64,000 nt of DNA from Elysia chlorotica (lineage: Eukaryota > Mollusca > Gastropoda > Plakobranchidae), in contig RQTK01001097.1 in assembly GCA_003991915.1 (NCBI GenBank), positions 87,009-151,008 on the forward strand, in the 5' to 3' direction. The translations under genes and the position numbers were made by a program. The first letter of the stretch is position 1; each line of letters opens with the position of its first letter. The notes under the pieces were generated by a model. It was given only the letters and a program-made list of their open reading frames with translations. It was not told the origin of the DNA and made no database searches. Below are positions 13,035 to 25,009 of the stretch, piece by piece.

Positions 13035-14104
13035 ACTCCTATTTGTCTGTCTTCTCAAGTGTCTATTTGTCTGTCTTCTCAAGTGTCGCTAATAGTGCTT
13101 CTCATTTTGTTTTAAGCTATCTTCACCGTTTTAACTTTTTGCTTCTCTCTGTCAATGCAATAATGTATTTTGTTATTCTTTAGACTTTACTATAAGGTTG
13201 TACACTCTTCTATGTTGCTTTTTTCATTAAAATTTAAAACAGAGAACAGAAAGAACGTTATAGACCAGTAAAGTTAACCTTCCATATGTTTATCCGAAAC
13301 AAATTTTTATAAAAATAGAACTAAACTTAAATATGCCTCAGATATGTACAAAAAAGTGAAGTCATGGTCGTTCGCATGTGCAGAAATCGTTTGTTTTCAT
13401 TCGGTTGTATCTTCATACTTGTAATGCCTGTAGCGCACCAACATATTCTACGAAGATAAAAAAATACACTCATGTTGCTCAAATATAATTGGAAAAAATA
13501 TATAAAGTAGGAGCAAAGGTTAGTTAGGTTTATATAGAGACAAATTCGATTTGCCGTATAAAGAAAGACATTGGTTTTTATGTGTTTTTGAGTACTTTTT
13601 TAACATCTGATTCACGAAGTAATGCTAATTGCCGTAAACGCAAAAGTTGGCAGACTAATTTAATCTGTTTGCTTGATTTAATATTTTCCTACACTAGTTC
13701 AGCCCGTTCATCTTTCTTTCTGCACTAAGAAATTACATTCATTTGGATTAGAGGTCTACTAATTAAAGGAGTCTAATAAAAGGAGGGACTTTTACATATT
13801 TCCTATTTTCCTTTCAATTCGATGCCGTTTATAAATTGAGTTGTCCGGTGGATGCTATTTCCATTTTAAAACTTGGTAATACTTTATAAGCGAGTTGCCA
13901 GATTGAAAAATAGAATTTCATTGCCAGATTTGTTTACATGGATCTCTCTAAAATACATATTTTTTAAATATTTGACCTACATTGTGCAATAGTTCGTATT
14001 AATATGCTCACAAAGTGTGTAGAACATTTTCGTCTTTTTATGTCAACATGACTATATCAAAATAACCAAGCTGTGTCAACATGTCGTATAACATGACTTA
14101 TGTT
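13035..14104. other. AT-rich non-coding stretch
   Basis: No gene or repeat that I can support beyond the two short direct repeats at its left edge (about 13041-13086). Confidence 0.45.
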
Positions 14105-14228
14105 GCAGCCCATCACATTTTACTAACACCAACCCAACCACTAGGAAACAAGGCAGTCTGAGGGGAAATTGAACCGGAGACCTCACAACTAGAAGCCGCG
14201 TGCTCTATCTTTTTTACCACTTCCTCCC
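14105..14228 (-). mobile_element. tRNA-derived SINE fragment
   Basis: In reverse it shows 'catcacattttactaacacc' then 'gaaattgaaccggagacctc', matching the body-to-head junction and B-box region of the other SINEs here. The body is truncated. Confidence 0.6.
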
Positions 14229-16320
14229 CACCGTACCCAACCCCTCCCAAAACATCAAAGCAGGGTGGGCAATCGAAAAAAAATGTAATGGAAAAAAGGC
14301 CGAAAACTGAGAGGAGAGGGTCAGAATTTATGCTAGATCACAACTCTGGCTCCTAGTCCGTGGTCTGCTCGTATTGACGTTTCCACACCCGACTGTATCG
14401 AATCTTTACCCACGCCTTTCTTCCATCCGTTCTAAAAAATAAAATATCAGGTTATCCTTTTCCTTGTCACAACTCCTTCAATCCATGTTGTAACATCTGG
14501 CCTTTTTTTTTAATCAACGCGTGAAGTCGCAATACACTCGAACTAAGAATGCTCTTGCTTTTGGACGGTTATTAATAAATAATGTCTATGGCAACATTTT
14601 TTATCATAATTTTTAGCGTGGTAATGCCATATAATAGATAACGCAAAAAATATAATTGATGAGGTCGATTGTAAAACAAGGGTTTGAGGTCTAAAAATGG
14701 GGTGTTCATTGGGATTTTTAAACCAAAAAAGTTAATCATAAAGCGTATAAATTTCAAGTTTAAGATGGATTCAAAGTACGGAATCTTGGTAGGAACCTGC
14801 GATATGCCACACATTAAATTTATTCTACAAAATCGATGATAATAGTTATTTGTTTTATTAATGCAAAACCATAATTAAGACCATATCCTATTTTCAATTA
14901 GCACCGAGCCAATCAGCGATATACATAAACATTATCAAAGCTTAGATTTCTCAGGGACTGGACAAAAAGTGTTTGTTTTATCAAGTTGTCTTTGAAACCC
15001 CAATGTGTGCCCTAGAGAAACAACTCCTTTCGTGTTTTTATGTCAATCCATTACCACAGGGCGGTGAGTTTGCTTCTCTGTTTGATGACAGCGCGTTTGC
15101 CAAGAGATATCTGGAGTAAACATTCGGGATTGATAACTCTCATGAAGTCGGCGAGAGAGACTCGGCTCGCGCCTTTCGTAAGCTGCGCTCTGTTATTATT
15201 CAATTAATCCTTGTTCTGCTTCTCTGACCGATTGCTGTAGTTAAAGACTTGCGAGATATTAGCTTATCCGGACTAGCCGGGTCCGCTTCTCGGTGTTGGA
15301 AAGGTAGCCATAAAGCCAGAAGGCTAGCATGTTTGTGCAGTAGGCACTTAATGTAAGAATAATAAACCCTCCGTCGTAAGTTTCTTTCTTAAGTAATTAT
15401 TCACAACTTACTATCTTAACTGTAGAATCTCTTGCAGGGTTGCATTTCACTACTAATCAAACAAAACACCAAGTTATTTAAAGCTCGTACAATCTGCCAA
15501 CAACCAAGTTGTTTGTTTCTTCTCCAAACTAAGTATTTTAATGGTAGCAGTGTGAATTTCTACGAACGTATTACTTTTGGCCAAATGCATGTTCTTTAGA
15601 CGCACAGTCAAAGAAAAAAAATGATCCAAGATCAAATTTAATCCTTTCAACCATACATAACGTGCTTTTTTCATGTTATTATTTAGTTATTATTATTATC
15701 ATATTTGTTTATCTCACACGTGTGCAACGGATGTTATATTTAATCAAATGTGACATTGTATGACCAAGGAAAATTTGCCTATGGGGTAATAAAGGCGTAT
15801 CTTATCTTAGCCTTATCGAGAAATGTATTATCTTTCATGTTTTGAAACAAATATGTATGTTGGTTCACAGTTAGCTCAAGAGACCACAAAATATAAATAT
15901 TCTTCCTATAAAAATTTTGTGCCACCTAAACTGTATGAGAAGAACTACAGGCACTGCAGTAGTGCTTTATTTTGAGGTTTCTTCTAGCTCTTGGTTAGTT
16001 GTTTTTTTTTAATTTTATTTGTGCTTATCTTTGTGGAATTTTTTTGTATTTGTTCTACGTCATAGGTAGGTGTTTTTTTTATAAACCCATCTGCTTCTCC
16101 AAAGTAGACGGCCAACATTCGGCTGCTATCGGATTCCGCAATAAACAAGCGCGGTGGTCATTTGATACTGTGGTCATCGAATCAGACAAGTCGATTGATG
16201 TAGAAGTGTGAACATCGATCAGACTCCCCCTTAGGATGTAGAGCTCTCGGCAGAGAGACAGTTTTTGTGTGTATGAGATTGTTTGGTTATTTGATTTGCT
16301 GTGGGGGTTTTTAAACTCCA
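14229..16320. other. Non-coding stretch with a possible conserved patch
   Basis: No exon is visible. About 15050-15330 is less AT-rich and of high complexity, bordered by ordinary AT-rich DNA. Such patches can be conserved non-coding elements, but only a cross-species comparison could show it. Confidence 0.3.
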
Positions 16321-16339
16321 ACGTTAGCAACTAGGCTAT

Positions 16340-16420
16340 ATCACTGCTGGACACTAACAAAGTAAAAAGTGTATGTGCTGCTATACAGTGACAGAGCGGG
16401 GACACCAGGACTTCAAAGTG
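16340..16420 (-). mobile_element. SINE body fragment
   Basis: The sequence 'tatgtgctgctatacagtgacagagcggggacacc' resembles the reverse body segment seen at 41810-41850 (tatgtactgccgcac...). It is short and diverged. Confidence 0.4.
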
Positions 16421-16879
16421 AATAATACATTAGATGGCAATGATTTGTAAAAGTTCTAATGCATTCTATAAGCTTGTATCTAGACGAGTACGTTTCGATT
16501 TGAAAATGTTGCTCACCAATTGTGTTCGTTACGTCAAATTTAAAGTAATGCACTATCTCGACATAGTTATGCCATACGTGTATGTGTGTGTCGGAATATG
16601 TAATTAAATAATATGCATATTTTTAAAGTATTATTTAACATTCATTTCAACCGTTTGTATAAATGAGTATCTTCCAAATCTTAAGGAGCAGGGATCATGA
16701 AAGCACTGCATTCCACATTTGGCAGGTTGAGGAATCCCCTGCCCCTTAAAGGGAGAGATAATTACTAATTATTTTGTGAACCAAGAAGGCCATCACGTGC
16801 GATTCTACAAGGCTTTAATTATCTGGAGAACGTGTGTACTCTAAGAGAGTGTGGGAGTCGTATTGACAACCTGGGTACG

Positions 16880-17120
16880 GGAATGGTGAGTTGAGATGAG
16901 TTCGGGTTGGTCTTCCGTCCAACGTCAGCACTATATAGGCTATATTGTAGACGGACTCCAAGACTGGCTTCTGACAATTTTATGTACTGCCACACGCAAG
17001 ACAGGGCCGAGAGACCTGGACTCCTGTTTCAGCCAGTCACATTATACTGACACCGACCCAACCAATTGGTAGTGATGGGAGGAGCAAGTATAATAAGACA
17101 GCGTGAGTCGACTCAAACCC
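16880..17120 (-). mobile_element. tRNA-derived SINE, body
   Basis: On the minus strand it carries the common body end (plus-strand 'gtccaacgtcagcac tatataggctat'), the central 'gacaattttatgtactgcc' and the 'actgacaccgacccaacca' segment. The tRNA-like head is missing or degraded at the right. Confidence 0.75.
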
Positions 17121-17429
17121 ACTATTATATGTAGATACGCATGGATTGGGTAGTATCTTTGTTACAATACAATACAAGAATATTCCATCGGTGAATTGCA
17201 AATAATTTTACTTATTGTTTGAGTTCTAAGATTACGATACATGATTGGGAGAGAAAAAGAAAAATTGAGAAAGTGGTGAATTAAAGATGATAACATGATG
17301 TAATGAATAGAAGTAAAAAAAAAATCAGTGTGACAGAAAAGAGAGACCCCCTGACAAACAAATCATCTCGAGTGATCCCTTTGCCTCTAATGATTTCCCT
17401 GGGCAACAAACTGAAAAACTCACGATTAC

Positions 17430-17512
17430 AATCAAAAGGAAAGAGGATCCACCCTTCGTATCAGACATGAAATCAAAAGGGAAGAGGATCCATCCTTCGT
17501 ATCAGACATGAC
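17430..17512. repeat. 41-bp tandem duplication
   Basis: A unit beginning 'aatcaaaagg' and ending 'cagacatg' occurs twice (starts 17430 and 17471) with two substitutions. Confidence 0.9.
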
Positions 17513-17689
17513 ACTGTAATTCAACCTCTTTCGCGACACCTTTACAATGTTCTGAGAAGGACCATTCTGTCGGTTTCGTGTGGCTACTCTTGAAGTTTGA
17601 AACACCCGTCTAGTTCTCACTGGTCGAGATAGATAGGTGTACAGCCTAAGGTGATTTTTTTTTTCAGGGGTGTACAATTTTTTTTGACA

Positions 17690-17854
17690 TGTGAGAGAGA
17701 GAGAAATAGAGAGAGATAGAGAGAGAAGGAGGAGGAGGCGGAGGTAGAGGGAACGAGAGAGAGACAGAGAGAGAGGGAGAGAGAGAGAAAAGAGAGAGAG
17801 AGAGATAGAGAGAGAATGAGGAGGAGGAGGAGCAGGAGGCGGAGGTAGGGAGGG

Positions 17855-17911
<57 letters not shown>

Positions 17912-18018
17912 AAGGTAGCGAAACAGAGGATCAAGATTCAAATACAAAGAGAGAAAGAGGCAGACAAAGGCAGAGAAAGACAGTCAGTCAGACAGACAGA
18001 CAGACAGACAGACAAACA
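17690..18018. repeat. Purine-rich (GA)n / (GACA)n compound tract
   Basis: GA arrays alternate with GGAGGA patches and a short imperfect duplication of 'ggaggaggaggcgga' (about 17730 and 17820). The tract ends in GACA repeats (about 17985-18012). Confidence 0.9.
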
Positions 18019-18358
18019 CAATTACAGACAGACACAAGCACAAATGCAGATAAAGACAGAGCTATAGACAGCAGATAAACAGAGGTAACGGCAGAGGGAG
18101 AGGCAGGCAGGAACGATGTGTGTAAAAAAACTGAAAAAGAAAGGAGGGACTAACAGATTGAAAGAAGCATACAGCTCGAAACGTAATATCATATTGATTG
18201 CACGAGATTGAGATCGTGCCCAAACGTGTTGCAATTATCGTGTCCATGCTATTCTAAGTGTAAAAGCTTGATTTAAAATATTGAGAGAGATGCCGCTACA
18301 TCAATGTAGAACGGTGTGTACTTAAATATCTTGTAATAGATGCCTTTTGATCAGTTTT

Positions 18359-18386
18359 TGTTGTTGTTGTTGTTGTTGTTGTTGTT

Positions 18387-18445
<59 letters not shown>

Positions 18446-18446
18446 A
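18359..18446. repeat. (GTT)n microsatellite
   Basis: About 29 GTT units with one ATT interruption. Confidence 0.95.
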
Positions 18447-19479
18447 ACTTGTTTTTGAAATAATTATTATAAAATAATGTAAAACAGAATGTTGTTAATT
18501 TTGATACTGTTCTTTCGGTAAGCCTTTAATAATGGATTGGTCGTGTTTTGTAAAACACGTTTTGCATAGTTTTACCACGCTCATGTTTTTGTTTTTTTTT
18601 ATAATGGATCGTTTTTAATTATCCATCCGTCGTAGGCTTTTAAGTCCATGAGATAAATTTGAATAAACCATATGTCTTGGAATGTCTACTGTTTTGTTAT
18701 ATTGTCTGAACTTGATCTTACAGATTCTGTTTGCATCGTTCTTCTCTACACACTGACACTGTGAACAAATTATCAAAGAGAACGAAAGCCTGTTTGTGTT
18801 CTTTTTCCATCACTTAAAGTCACACTGGTGAAACATGTTTTTTTCTACAACCAACAGCGTACAGTTTCATGATAAGTCAAGGCAATTATAGAAAGTTTAA
18901 AACGTCTAGTTACTTAAACTTCTGCAAATTAAAATTAAAGATATTCCAAAAGAAAAAAGTAATGTTATTAGTCAATTATAAAAATGCCTAGTGTCTGATG
19001 ACCTAAAATATAGAGATGTGAATGGTGTCAGGAGTTTTTTTTCTAAAATCATACTAAAATCTGACCTTGGAGTTAAATTTCCGAATCATAAATAAATGAA
19101 ATGTTCAGATTAGCTAAAGATGATTGGAGCCTTGTGTGCCTTCTTGATTATTGACATCACTGCTTGGCTAGCTAGTCTGTCACATTGGATTGGTTTTATG
19201 GTGGGAAGAAAAGATAAAAACACCATTACAAATTTCAGACACCAAGTTGTTAAGCTGACGATTCTTTCTGGTTACGAGGTGAAGAGCTTTAAATGTTTCT
19301 CAATAATTTCTTCTTCTTAAAAGTCTTATGGTACATATCGTAAAGTGATTGATCACTGGCTAAATTATCTACCTACTATAAAGTGGTCAGTGAAGCTGGT
19401 GGTATGTTGATGTAGTTCAGAGACATGGTTTTCACACCTTTGCCTTGCAAAATTGTTTGGTTCGGTTTGGTTATTTCAC
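18447..19479. other. AT-rich non-coding stretch
   Basis: Nothing beyond short, unrecognised open frames. Confidence 0.45.
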
Positions 19480-19640
19480 ATTCATATTCATCAAGTAGGC
19501 TTTGTCGCGGACACGTCCCTAAACACATATCTGACAAGTAATTATGTGTGTTGCCTATCACACTGAGACAGAGCCGAGGCATCTGAACTATGTCTTAGTT
19601 GGTCACAGAACACTGACATCGATCCAACCATGGGATTATA
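19480..19640 (-). mobile_element. Diverged tRNA-derived SINE fragment
   Basis: In reverse it contains 'gacacgtccctaaacacata', 'cactgagacagagccgagg' and 'cactgacatcgatccaacc', matching the SINE body order with many substitutions. Confidence 0.5.
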
Positions 19641-20604
19641 ATTTGATAGGCTGCTTGCTCTACTATTGAGACCCCTCGTCCTTTTTTGTGCAGAATGCTG
19701 AAACTGTCCGACGTTAATTCGTATTGACAATACTTTGTTAACACTCAATGTATACAATATTTTACTCCGTTACATATTAAAATTTGTTTCAGCAATGCGT
19801 TAATAGACTTATGAAGAGCTCCCAAACATTGGGGTCTGGTTGGAGTTAACTTCAAACATAGTGTTAGAAAATTGTAATGCTTTCCGCACCACGAGATATT
19901 TAAATTGTGTAAGCTAAAAGGCGTATTTTGAAAAAGATAACGGTCTCTTACACAGAGACGGATAGATAAAGATCAGTTAAGGTTACAAGTTCAGCCAAAG
20001 ACCCCTGGCGTTAAGTTGACACAGAGATACGTAGGGTTTTAAAGGATAATAATAAAGCGGAATCGGGATGAAAAATAATTTCACGCCAGAGATAGACGAG
20101 AACATTCAAATCTGGTTATCGTATTCACTCCTGCAGAAGATCTTTGCCGGAGCCACTCATCTACAAGTTGCCTAACACGATTTATAAAACCACACTCATG
20201 AATGCATTGCGAAAATACGGGAAACCTCATTTGCATACATTTTCTTTGTGACAAAGGCGATTTCAACAGCGTTTCCCCCAGAAGTCTCTATCTTTTTAGG
20301 AAGCGTTTTAATGTGGTTAGCTTACTGCGGACTGAGTTCGCAGCAGTTAAATGTTCTGAAAATAATGGTGCAGCCCCCCAACTACTTGAACTAAGTAAAC
20401 TAGTGGTTTATTCAGACAGAGGGTTTCCTAAAGGCCTAGCCCGACGTGAATAAAACAATGTGTTGCCACCATCGTCCTTGTAAATACATTCGTTTCATAA
20501 GTTTGTGCTGAAATTTCAATCTAAAAGAAAGGCCAAACGCTGCGTTCCGTCGTCTTTTTTGTTCCAAGAAAAACATAATTATTTCTGAAACCTTATAGAT
20601 AGAC
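19641..20604. other. Non-coding stretch
   Basis: No supported gene or repeat. Confidence 0.4.
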
Positions 20605-20664
20605 AATTTCCATCTCTCTCCCTCTCTCTCTGTTTCTTTCTCTCTCTCTCTCTCTCTCTCCTGT

Positions 20665-20751
<87 letters not shown>

Positions 20752-20820
20752 CCCTTTCTCTCTCTCCTTCTCTCTCTCTTTTCTCTCTCTCTCTATTTAT
20801 TGCCTCTCTTCTATTTATTT
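20605..20820. repeat. (CT)n-rich microsatellite tract
   Basis: A long CT array (best at about 20638-20748) with CCT and TTC interruptions, ending shortly before the mariner element. Confidence 0.95.
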
Positions 20821-20895
20821 TCACCCTTTGTCTTCCTCACTGTCATTGCCGTCATCCACATCATCCTTATTACCATCTATCAGCAGCTATTTATA

Positions 20896-20926
20896 CGAGG
20901 GGTGTTCACTATGTTCTTAGCATGAC
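20896..20926. repeat. mariner terminal inverted repeat, 3' end
   Basis: Begins CGAGGGGTGTTCACTATG. It pairs with 22905-22935 with mismatches at positions 14, 20 and 27 of the repeat. Confidence 0.95.
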
Positions 20927-21638
20927 AATGAAGGAATAAACCCAGAGACTTAAAATTTGGCACACTTACATTTATTTCTCTACATAGTCACCCTGCATAG
21001 TTACACATTTCTGCCACCTGTCCTTGACCTTCAAAAGTCCTTGAGAGTAAAACGTGTCATTTTGCGCTTGAAACCACTCTTCCACAGCATAAATCGCATC
21101 TTCAATGTCTTCAAAACGGCGCCCTTTTATGGATTTCTTAAGGTTTGGGAACAGACAGAAGTCTGATGGAGCTAAATCCGGTGAATATGGTGGATGGGGA
21201 AGAATTTCATAGCCACACTGATCAGCTGTCTCAACGGCTTGTCGTGCTCGATGAGCAGGAGCGTTATCATGCAAAAGCAGGACTCCGTTTCGAAGCTTTC
21301 CCCGTCTTCTTCTTACTAATTCAGATCTCAGTCTTTTTAGCAACCCTGAATAATACTCTCCAGTGATTGTTTTCCCCTTTTCCATGTAGTCAGTCATTAT
21401 GATGCCCTCACAGTCCCAGAAACAAGACAGCATGACCTTGCCACTTGATTGTGTGACCTTTGCTTTCTTTGGTGGGGGCGATGAGGGTCTTTTCCATTGC
21501 ATAGACGCGTTTTTCGGCTCTGGATCGAATTGATAGATCCAAGTCTCATCCATGGTTACAATTTTCTGAAAGAACAAGTCGTCATTTGCTTCTAACCGAA
21601 GAAGATGTTTGCAACAATCAGCCCTCTCTTTCTTCTGA
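20922..21638 (-). pseudogene. Duplicated 3' half of mariner transposase
   Basis: This is the left unit of a 717-bp direct tandem duplication (partner 21639-22355). It encodes transposase residues ~128-348 again, including all three catalytic aspartates, ending with its own stop at 20972. It lacks the DNA-binding N-terminus and has no in-frame ATG at a sensible place, so it is not expected to make an active protein. Only two single-base differences from the partner were noticed. One changes Lys to Gln in the C-terminal M-K/Q-G-D-Y-V-E-K segment, and the other lies in the sequence after the stop codon. Confidence 0.93.
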
Positions 21639-21688
21639 ATGACAATGAAGGAATAAATCCAGAGACTTAAAATTTGGCACACTTACAT

Positions 21689-22735
21689 TTATTTCTCTAC
21701 ATAGTCACCCTTCATAGTTACACATTTCTGCCACCTGTCCTTGACCTTCAAAAGTCCTTGAGAGTAAAACGTGTCATTTTGCGCTTGAAACCACTCTTCC
21801 ACAGCATAAATCGCATCTTCAATGTCTTCAAAACGGCGCCCTTTTATGGATTTCTTAAGGTTTGGGAACAGACAGAAGTCTGATGGAGCTAAATCCGGTG
21901 AATATGGTGGATGGGGAAGAATTTCATAGCCACACTGATCAGCTGTCTCAACGGCTTGTCGTGCTCGATGAGCAGGAGCGTTATCATGCAAAAGCAGGAC
22001 TCCGTTTCGAAGCTTTCCCCGTCTTCTTCTTACTAATTCAGATCTCAGTCTTTTTAGCAACCCTGAATAATACTCTCCAGTGATTGTTTTCCCCTTTTCC
22101 ATGTAGTCAGTCATTATGATGCCCTCACAGTCCCAGAAACAAGACAGCATGACCTTGCCACTTGATTGTGTGACCTTTGCTTTCTTTGGTGGGGGCGATG
22201 AGGGTCTTTTCCATTGCATAGACGCGTTTTTCGGCTCTGGATCGAATTGATAGATCCAAGTCTCATCCATGGTTACAATTTTCTGAAAGAACAAGTCGTC
22301 ATTTGCTTCTAACCGAAGAAGATGTTTGCAACAATCAGCCCTCTCTTTCTTCTGATCAGCGGTCAATAACCTTGGTACCCATCGAGCTGAGACCTTGTTC
22401 AGATTGAGGTGATCATGAAGAATCTTTTCAACTGAACCTACGCTGATCCTGGTTTCACTTGCTAACTGTTTGACTGTTATTCGCCTGTCCTGCTTTACTA
22501 GTCCCTCCACAGTGGACACGTTTTTCTCAGTCACAACAGATGTTGGCCGGCCTTCGCGAGGTTCATCCATCACTGACAAAAAGCCAGATTTGAACTTTCT
22601 CACCCAATGAGTCACCGTACTGTAGTTAGGGCACTTTTCAGCATAAACTTCTACCATCTGTTGATGAATTTCCGTGGGGGTTTGTCCTTTTAAGTGAAGG
22701 AATTTGATGACAGAGCGATATTCAACGGCCTCCAT
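21689..22735 (-). CDS. mariner transposase, intact, 348 aa
   Basis: This enzyme would cut and paste the element by binding its terminal inverted repeats and inserting at TA. I start it at the ATG of MEAVEYRSVIKF (22735); an upstream in-frame extension has no ATG. Residues ~1-110 form the two helix-turn-helix DNA-binding regions, with WVRKFKSG at 44-51 and a second helical block at 80-108. The linker motif WVPRLLT is at 119-125, close to the family's WVPHEL. The catalytic triad is D157 (TMDETW), D251 (HDNAPAH) and D286 (LAPSDF), with 34 residues between the last two, the DD34D mariner signature. YSPDLAP is at 278-284. The length is typical for the family (~345 aa), and no stop or frameshift is present. 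Transcription would run leftward from the TIR at 22935. In this copy the frame's 3' region is followed by a second copy of its own 3' half. Confidence 0.96.
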   Translation of the reverse strand: MEAVEYRSVIKFLHLKGQTPTEIHQQMVEVYAEKCPNYSTVTHWVRKFKSGFLSVMDEPREGRPTSVVTEKNVSTVEGLVKQDRRITVKQLASETRISVGSVEKILHDHLNLNKVSARWVPRLLTADQKKERADCCKHLLRLEANDDLFFQKIVTMDETWIYQFDPEPKNASMQWKRPSSPPPKKAKVTQSSGKVMLSCFWDCEGIIMTDYMEKGKTITGEYYSGLLKRLRSELVRRRRGKLRNGVLLLHDNAPAHRARQAVETADQCGYEILPHPPYSPDLAPSDFCLFPNLKKSIKGRRFEDIEDAIYAVEEWFQAQNDTFYSQGLLKVKDRWQKCVTMKGDYVEK

Positions 22736-22904
22736 GGCTGACAATTTGTAAACAACAAATGACAACTTCCTAGGGGTTGTTTTACTTGATGCGCTAAAAG
22801 GTGCAGAAAAAAAATTCCGATTTTCCCCAAATTTTGCATGCCGTGTTCAACATAGATGATCTAGCTACCCACAAAATTTCTTTACTCTAGTACAACTGCT
22901 TCAA

Positions 22905-22935
22905 GTCAAGCTAAGGACATAATGAACACCCCTCG
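22905..22935. repeat. mariner terminal inverted repeat, 5' end
   Basis: Read on the minus strand it begins CGAGGGGTGTTCATTATG. The same end is present in the truncated copy at 42303. Confidence 0.95.
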
Positions 22936-22959
22936 TATCTAGACTTAATCTTTTTGTAT

Positions 22960-23125
22960 GGCTGTATATATCGTAGTATATCTCTCTATCTATCTATCTC
23001 TTTATATATTCATCTTTTTATCTATGTATGTATCTATTTCTCTATCTCTCTTCGTATCTTTCCATCTGTCTCTCTCTATCTCTCTGTCTGTCTCTCTCTC
23101 TCTCTCCTTCTTTTTCTGTCTGCCT
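22960..23125. repeat. Degenerate CTAT/CT/TATA microsatellite
   Basis: Interrupted CTAT, TATA and CT units, less pure than the other arrays. Confidence 0.85.
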
Positions 23126-24595
23126 CCTATATAACTGCAGGGTAAAAACCACGGACTTTTGCCCTAGAAATCGATCCCACAATACCCACGGGCGATTTCG
23201 AAAGTGTATCTTCTAAAACCTGTCCTGTCTTACGGAGATCCAAGTGTTATATACTCACCAAAAAATGCTAAAGCCTAGTTTATAAATAACATATTATTAT
23301 TTAGTAAACATCAACCACTCTAGTTCTTCTCTTTTGCTATCACAAATTGTTTCTTTTTCCCGTGTCCCAAGCGCCCTTTTTTATAGATTTGTTTTCATTT
23401 AAAAAATCTAACTCTTATATATAACGGTCAACTTTCATTCTCTTACGAACCCATACCATAATTATTCCTAATGAAAAGTGTAAGCAGCGTCGGGTTTCAA
23501 AGTGTACAATTGTTCTATTAAAGTTTAATTCATTAAGTTTATCTTTAAAAGTGCAAGGAAACATTAGTTTTGATCTACTGTCAATAAAATCGAAATTCTT
23601 ATCGAATTAGTGTACTTTTAAGAGTTCTTTTTTATTTTCCCTGGAAGCCCAATTCATAAAGTAACGTATATAGCAAAGAGAGAGGACAGTGATTGGAAGA
23701 TGTTTAAAGAGGACATTGAGCCAATGATATTTCTATGTCTTCTTCCTGCCATGGACAGGGAGAGACATAAACGATGCTATTGCGAGAGATCGCGTTGGTA
23801 GTATTGTTTTTGTTTTGTTTTTCAATTAAAAATCAATTATACTTACAGATAGTGGCACTCAGGACCTCCATTAATCCTAAGCAATGCAGTTTAAAAATTT
23901 TTCGATTTTTCTTTAAATATTTAACATTGTATGTCTATACGTCCATCCAACAATCATACTTTAACGTTTTGTACTTGTAGCGGAGTATGAACTTGTATTA
24001 AGCCTATCGCATTATCCAGACATTTTCTTTATCAAAATGCGATCCATAATTTACTATAAAAGTAGAAAACACAATACAACTTTGTTGCCACCTATAACTA
24101 TCATTTTATGTCATATACTTTTACAACGCTTCATCTAGTACTGGTAGCAGTTTCAAGTAATCTCCGTTTTAGAATAAAATCTACTATCATTTAAAGGTTT
24201 TAGCCTTTAAAATGACCTTTTATCTGTGTCATTCCAAACAAACTTTGTTTCACCGGAAGAGGTTTCTTTCCGCTACTATCCGTGCATAGTTAGTAAACTA
24301 ATTCCCAATTGAACATCGGTCTGATTGCGATTTTTTAAATAGGCAGTTTAGGTTTTACCTTGTCTTGGATTAGTGTTGGTCATGATGGCAGTTGATATTC
24401 TAATGATAGCAGTAGAAGTAGCTACAACAAAATCAAAAAATGGTACACGTAAAATTGGCAGCAAATGGAAGAAAAACCAAACTACGCTATTTTGTATTTT
24501 CTTTCGTTTTGGGCGGCAGAGGTTCTTAAGAGATGATTAAGGTTCTTATTCTTTTCTTTCAGTTTTTCGGAAATTTCTTATCACAAGTTTTCATG
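23126..24595. other. AT-rich non-coding stretch
   Basis: No gene. Around 23145-23205 a weak likeness to the SINE head (accacggacttttgccc) is visible but too short to call. Confidence 0.4.
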
Positions 24596-24780
24596 GTGAG
24601 TACTGTATTTCCGCCTGCCCATTTCCGGCCCAGGCGCCGGGTCAAATTGATCGATAAAAATAGCACAACGATTATTTTCGTTGGTCATTGCGCGGCAGCT
24701 GGGTGAACAAAGACAAAGCATTGTTGTCCCTACCGTGCATGGAGAGTTGTTATGAAAACAGTATCTCAATGTTACGGAAT
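24596..24780. promoter_or_regulatory. Complex patch with clustered SOX-like sites
   Basis: This is a GC-richer island in AT-rich DNA. Positions 24706-24725 hold AACAAAG, GACAAAG and an inverted CATTGTT back to back, all matching the SOX HMG-box consensus (A/T)(A/T)CAA(A/T)G. Regulatory function is inference. A 62-codon open frame on the minus strand has no recognisable domain. Confidence 0.2.
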
Positions 24781-25009
24781 TATAATTATGATTATGGCAG
24801 AATAGCCTCTGCTATAAGGTAAATACTACTTTGGAAGTGTAATTTCGCTAACAAAAACACACAAATCTTCAATGTTGAAAGAGTTAGCCTTTTTTGACGA
24901 ATAAAAATGGTACTTAAAGATTAACCTTATTGTAAAACATGCTTGTTTGGTACAGAGTTTTGTTGCTCAGCTATTAATATGGTTTTGCAAGAGTTTCAGA
25001 AAAGATAAT

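Larger units (their letters stand above)
20896..22935 (-). mobile_element. mariner (Tc1/mariner, DD34D) with internal duplication
   Basis: A complete element bounded by 31-bp terminal inverted repeats that match at 28 of 31 positions and begin CGAGGGGTGTTCA. It is flanked by TA dinucleotides (20894-20895 and 22936-22937), the expected mariner target duplication. Length is 2040 bp. Removing one copy of an internal 717-bp direct duplication leaves 1323 bp, the usual mariner size. The transposase runs on the minus strand and is uninterrupted. Near identity of the duplicated halves and the intact frame indicate a young insertion. A third, truncated copy of the same element lies at 42303-42655. 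Confidence 0.97.

Noticed and set aside
21145-21366. Plus-strand 73-codon frames inside the mariner, occurring twice
   Set aside because: Antisense shadows of the transposase, repeated only because the 717-bp unit is duplicated.
20922-21682. A second functional transposase gene
   Set aside because: It lacks the DNA-binding N-terminus and an ATG, and is the duplicated 3' half of the intact gene.
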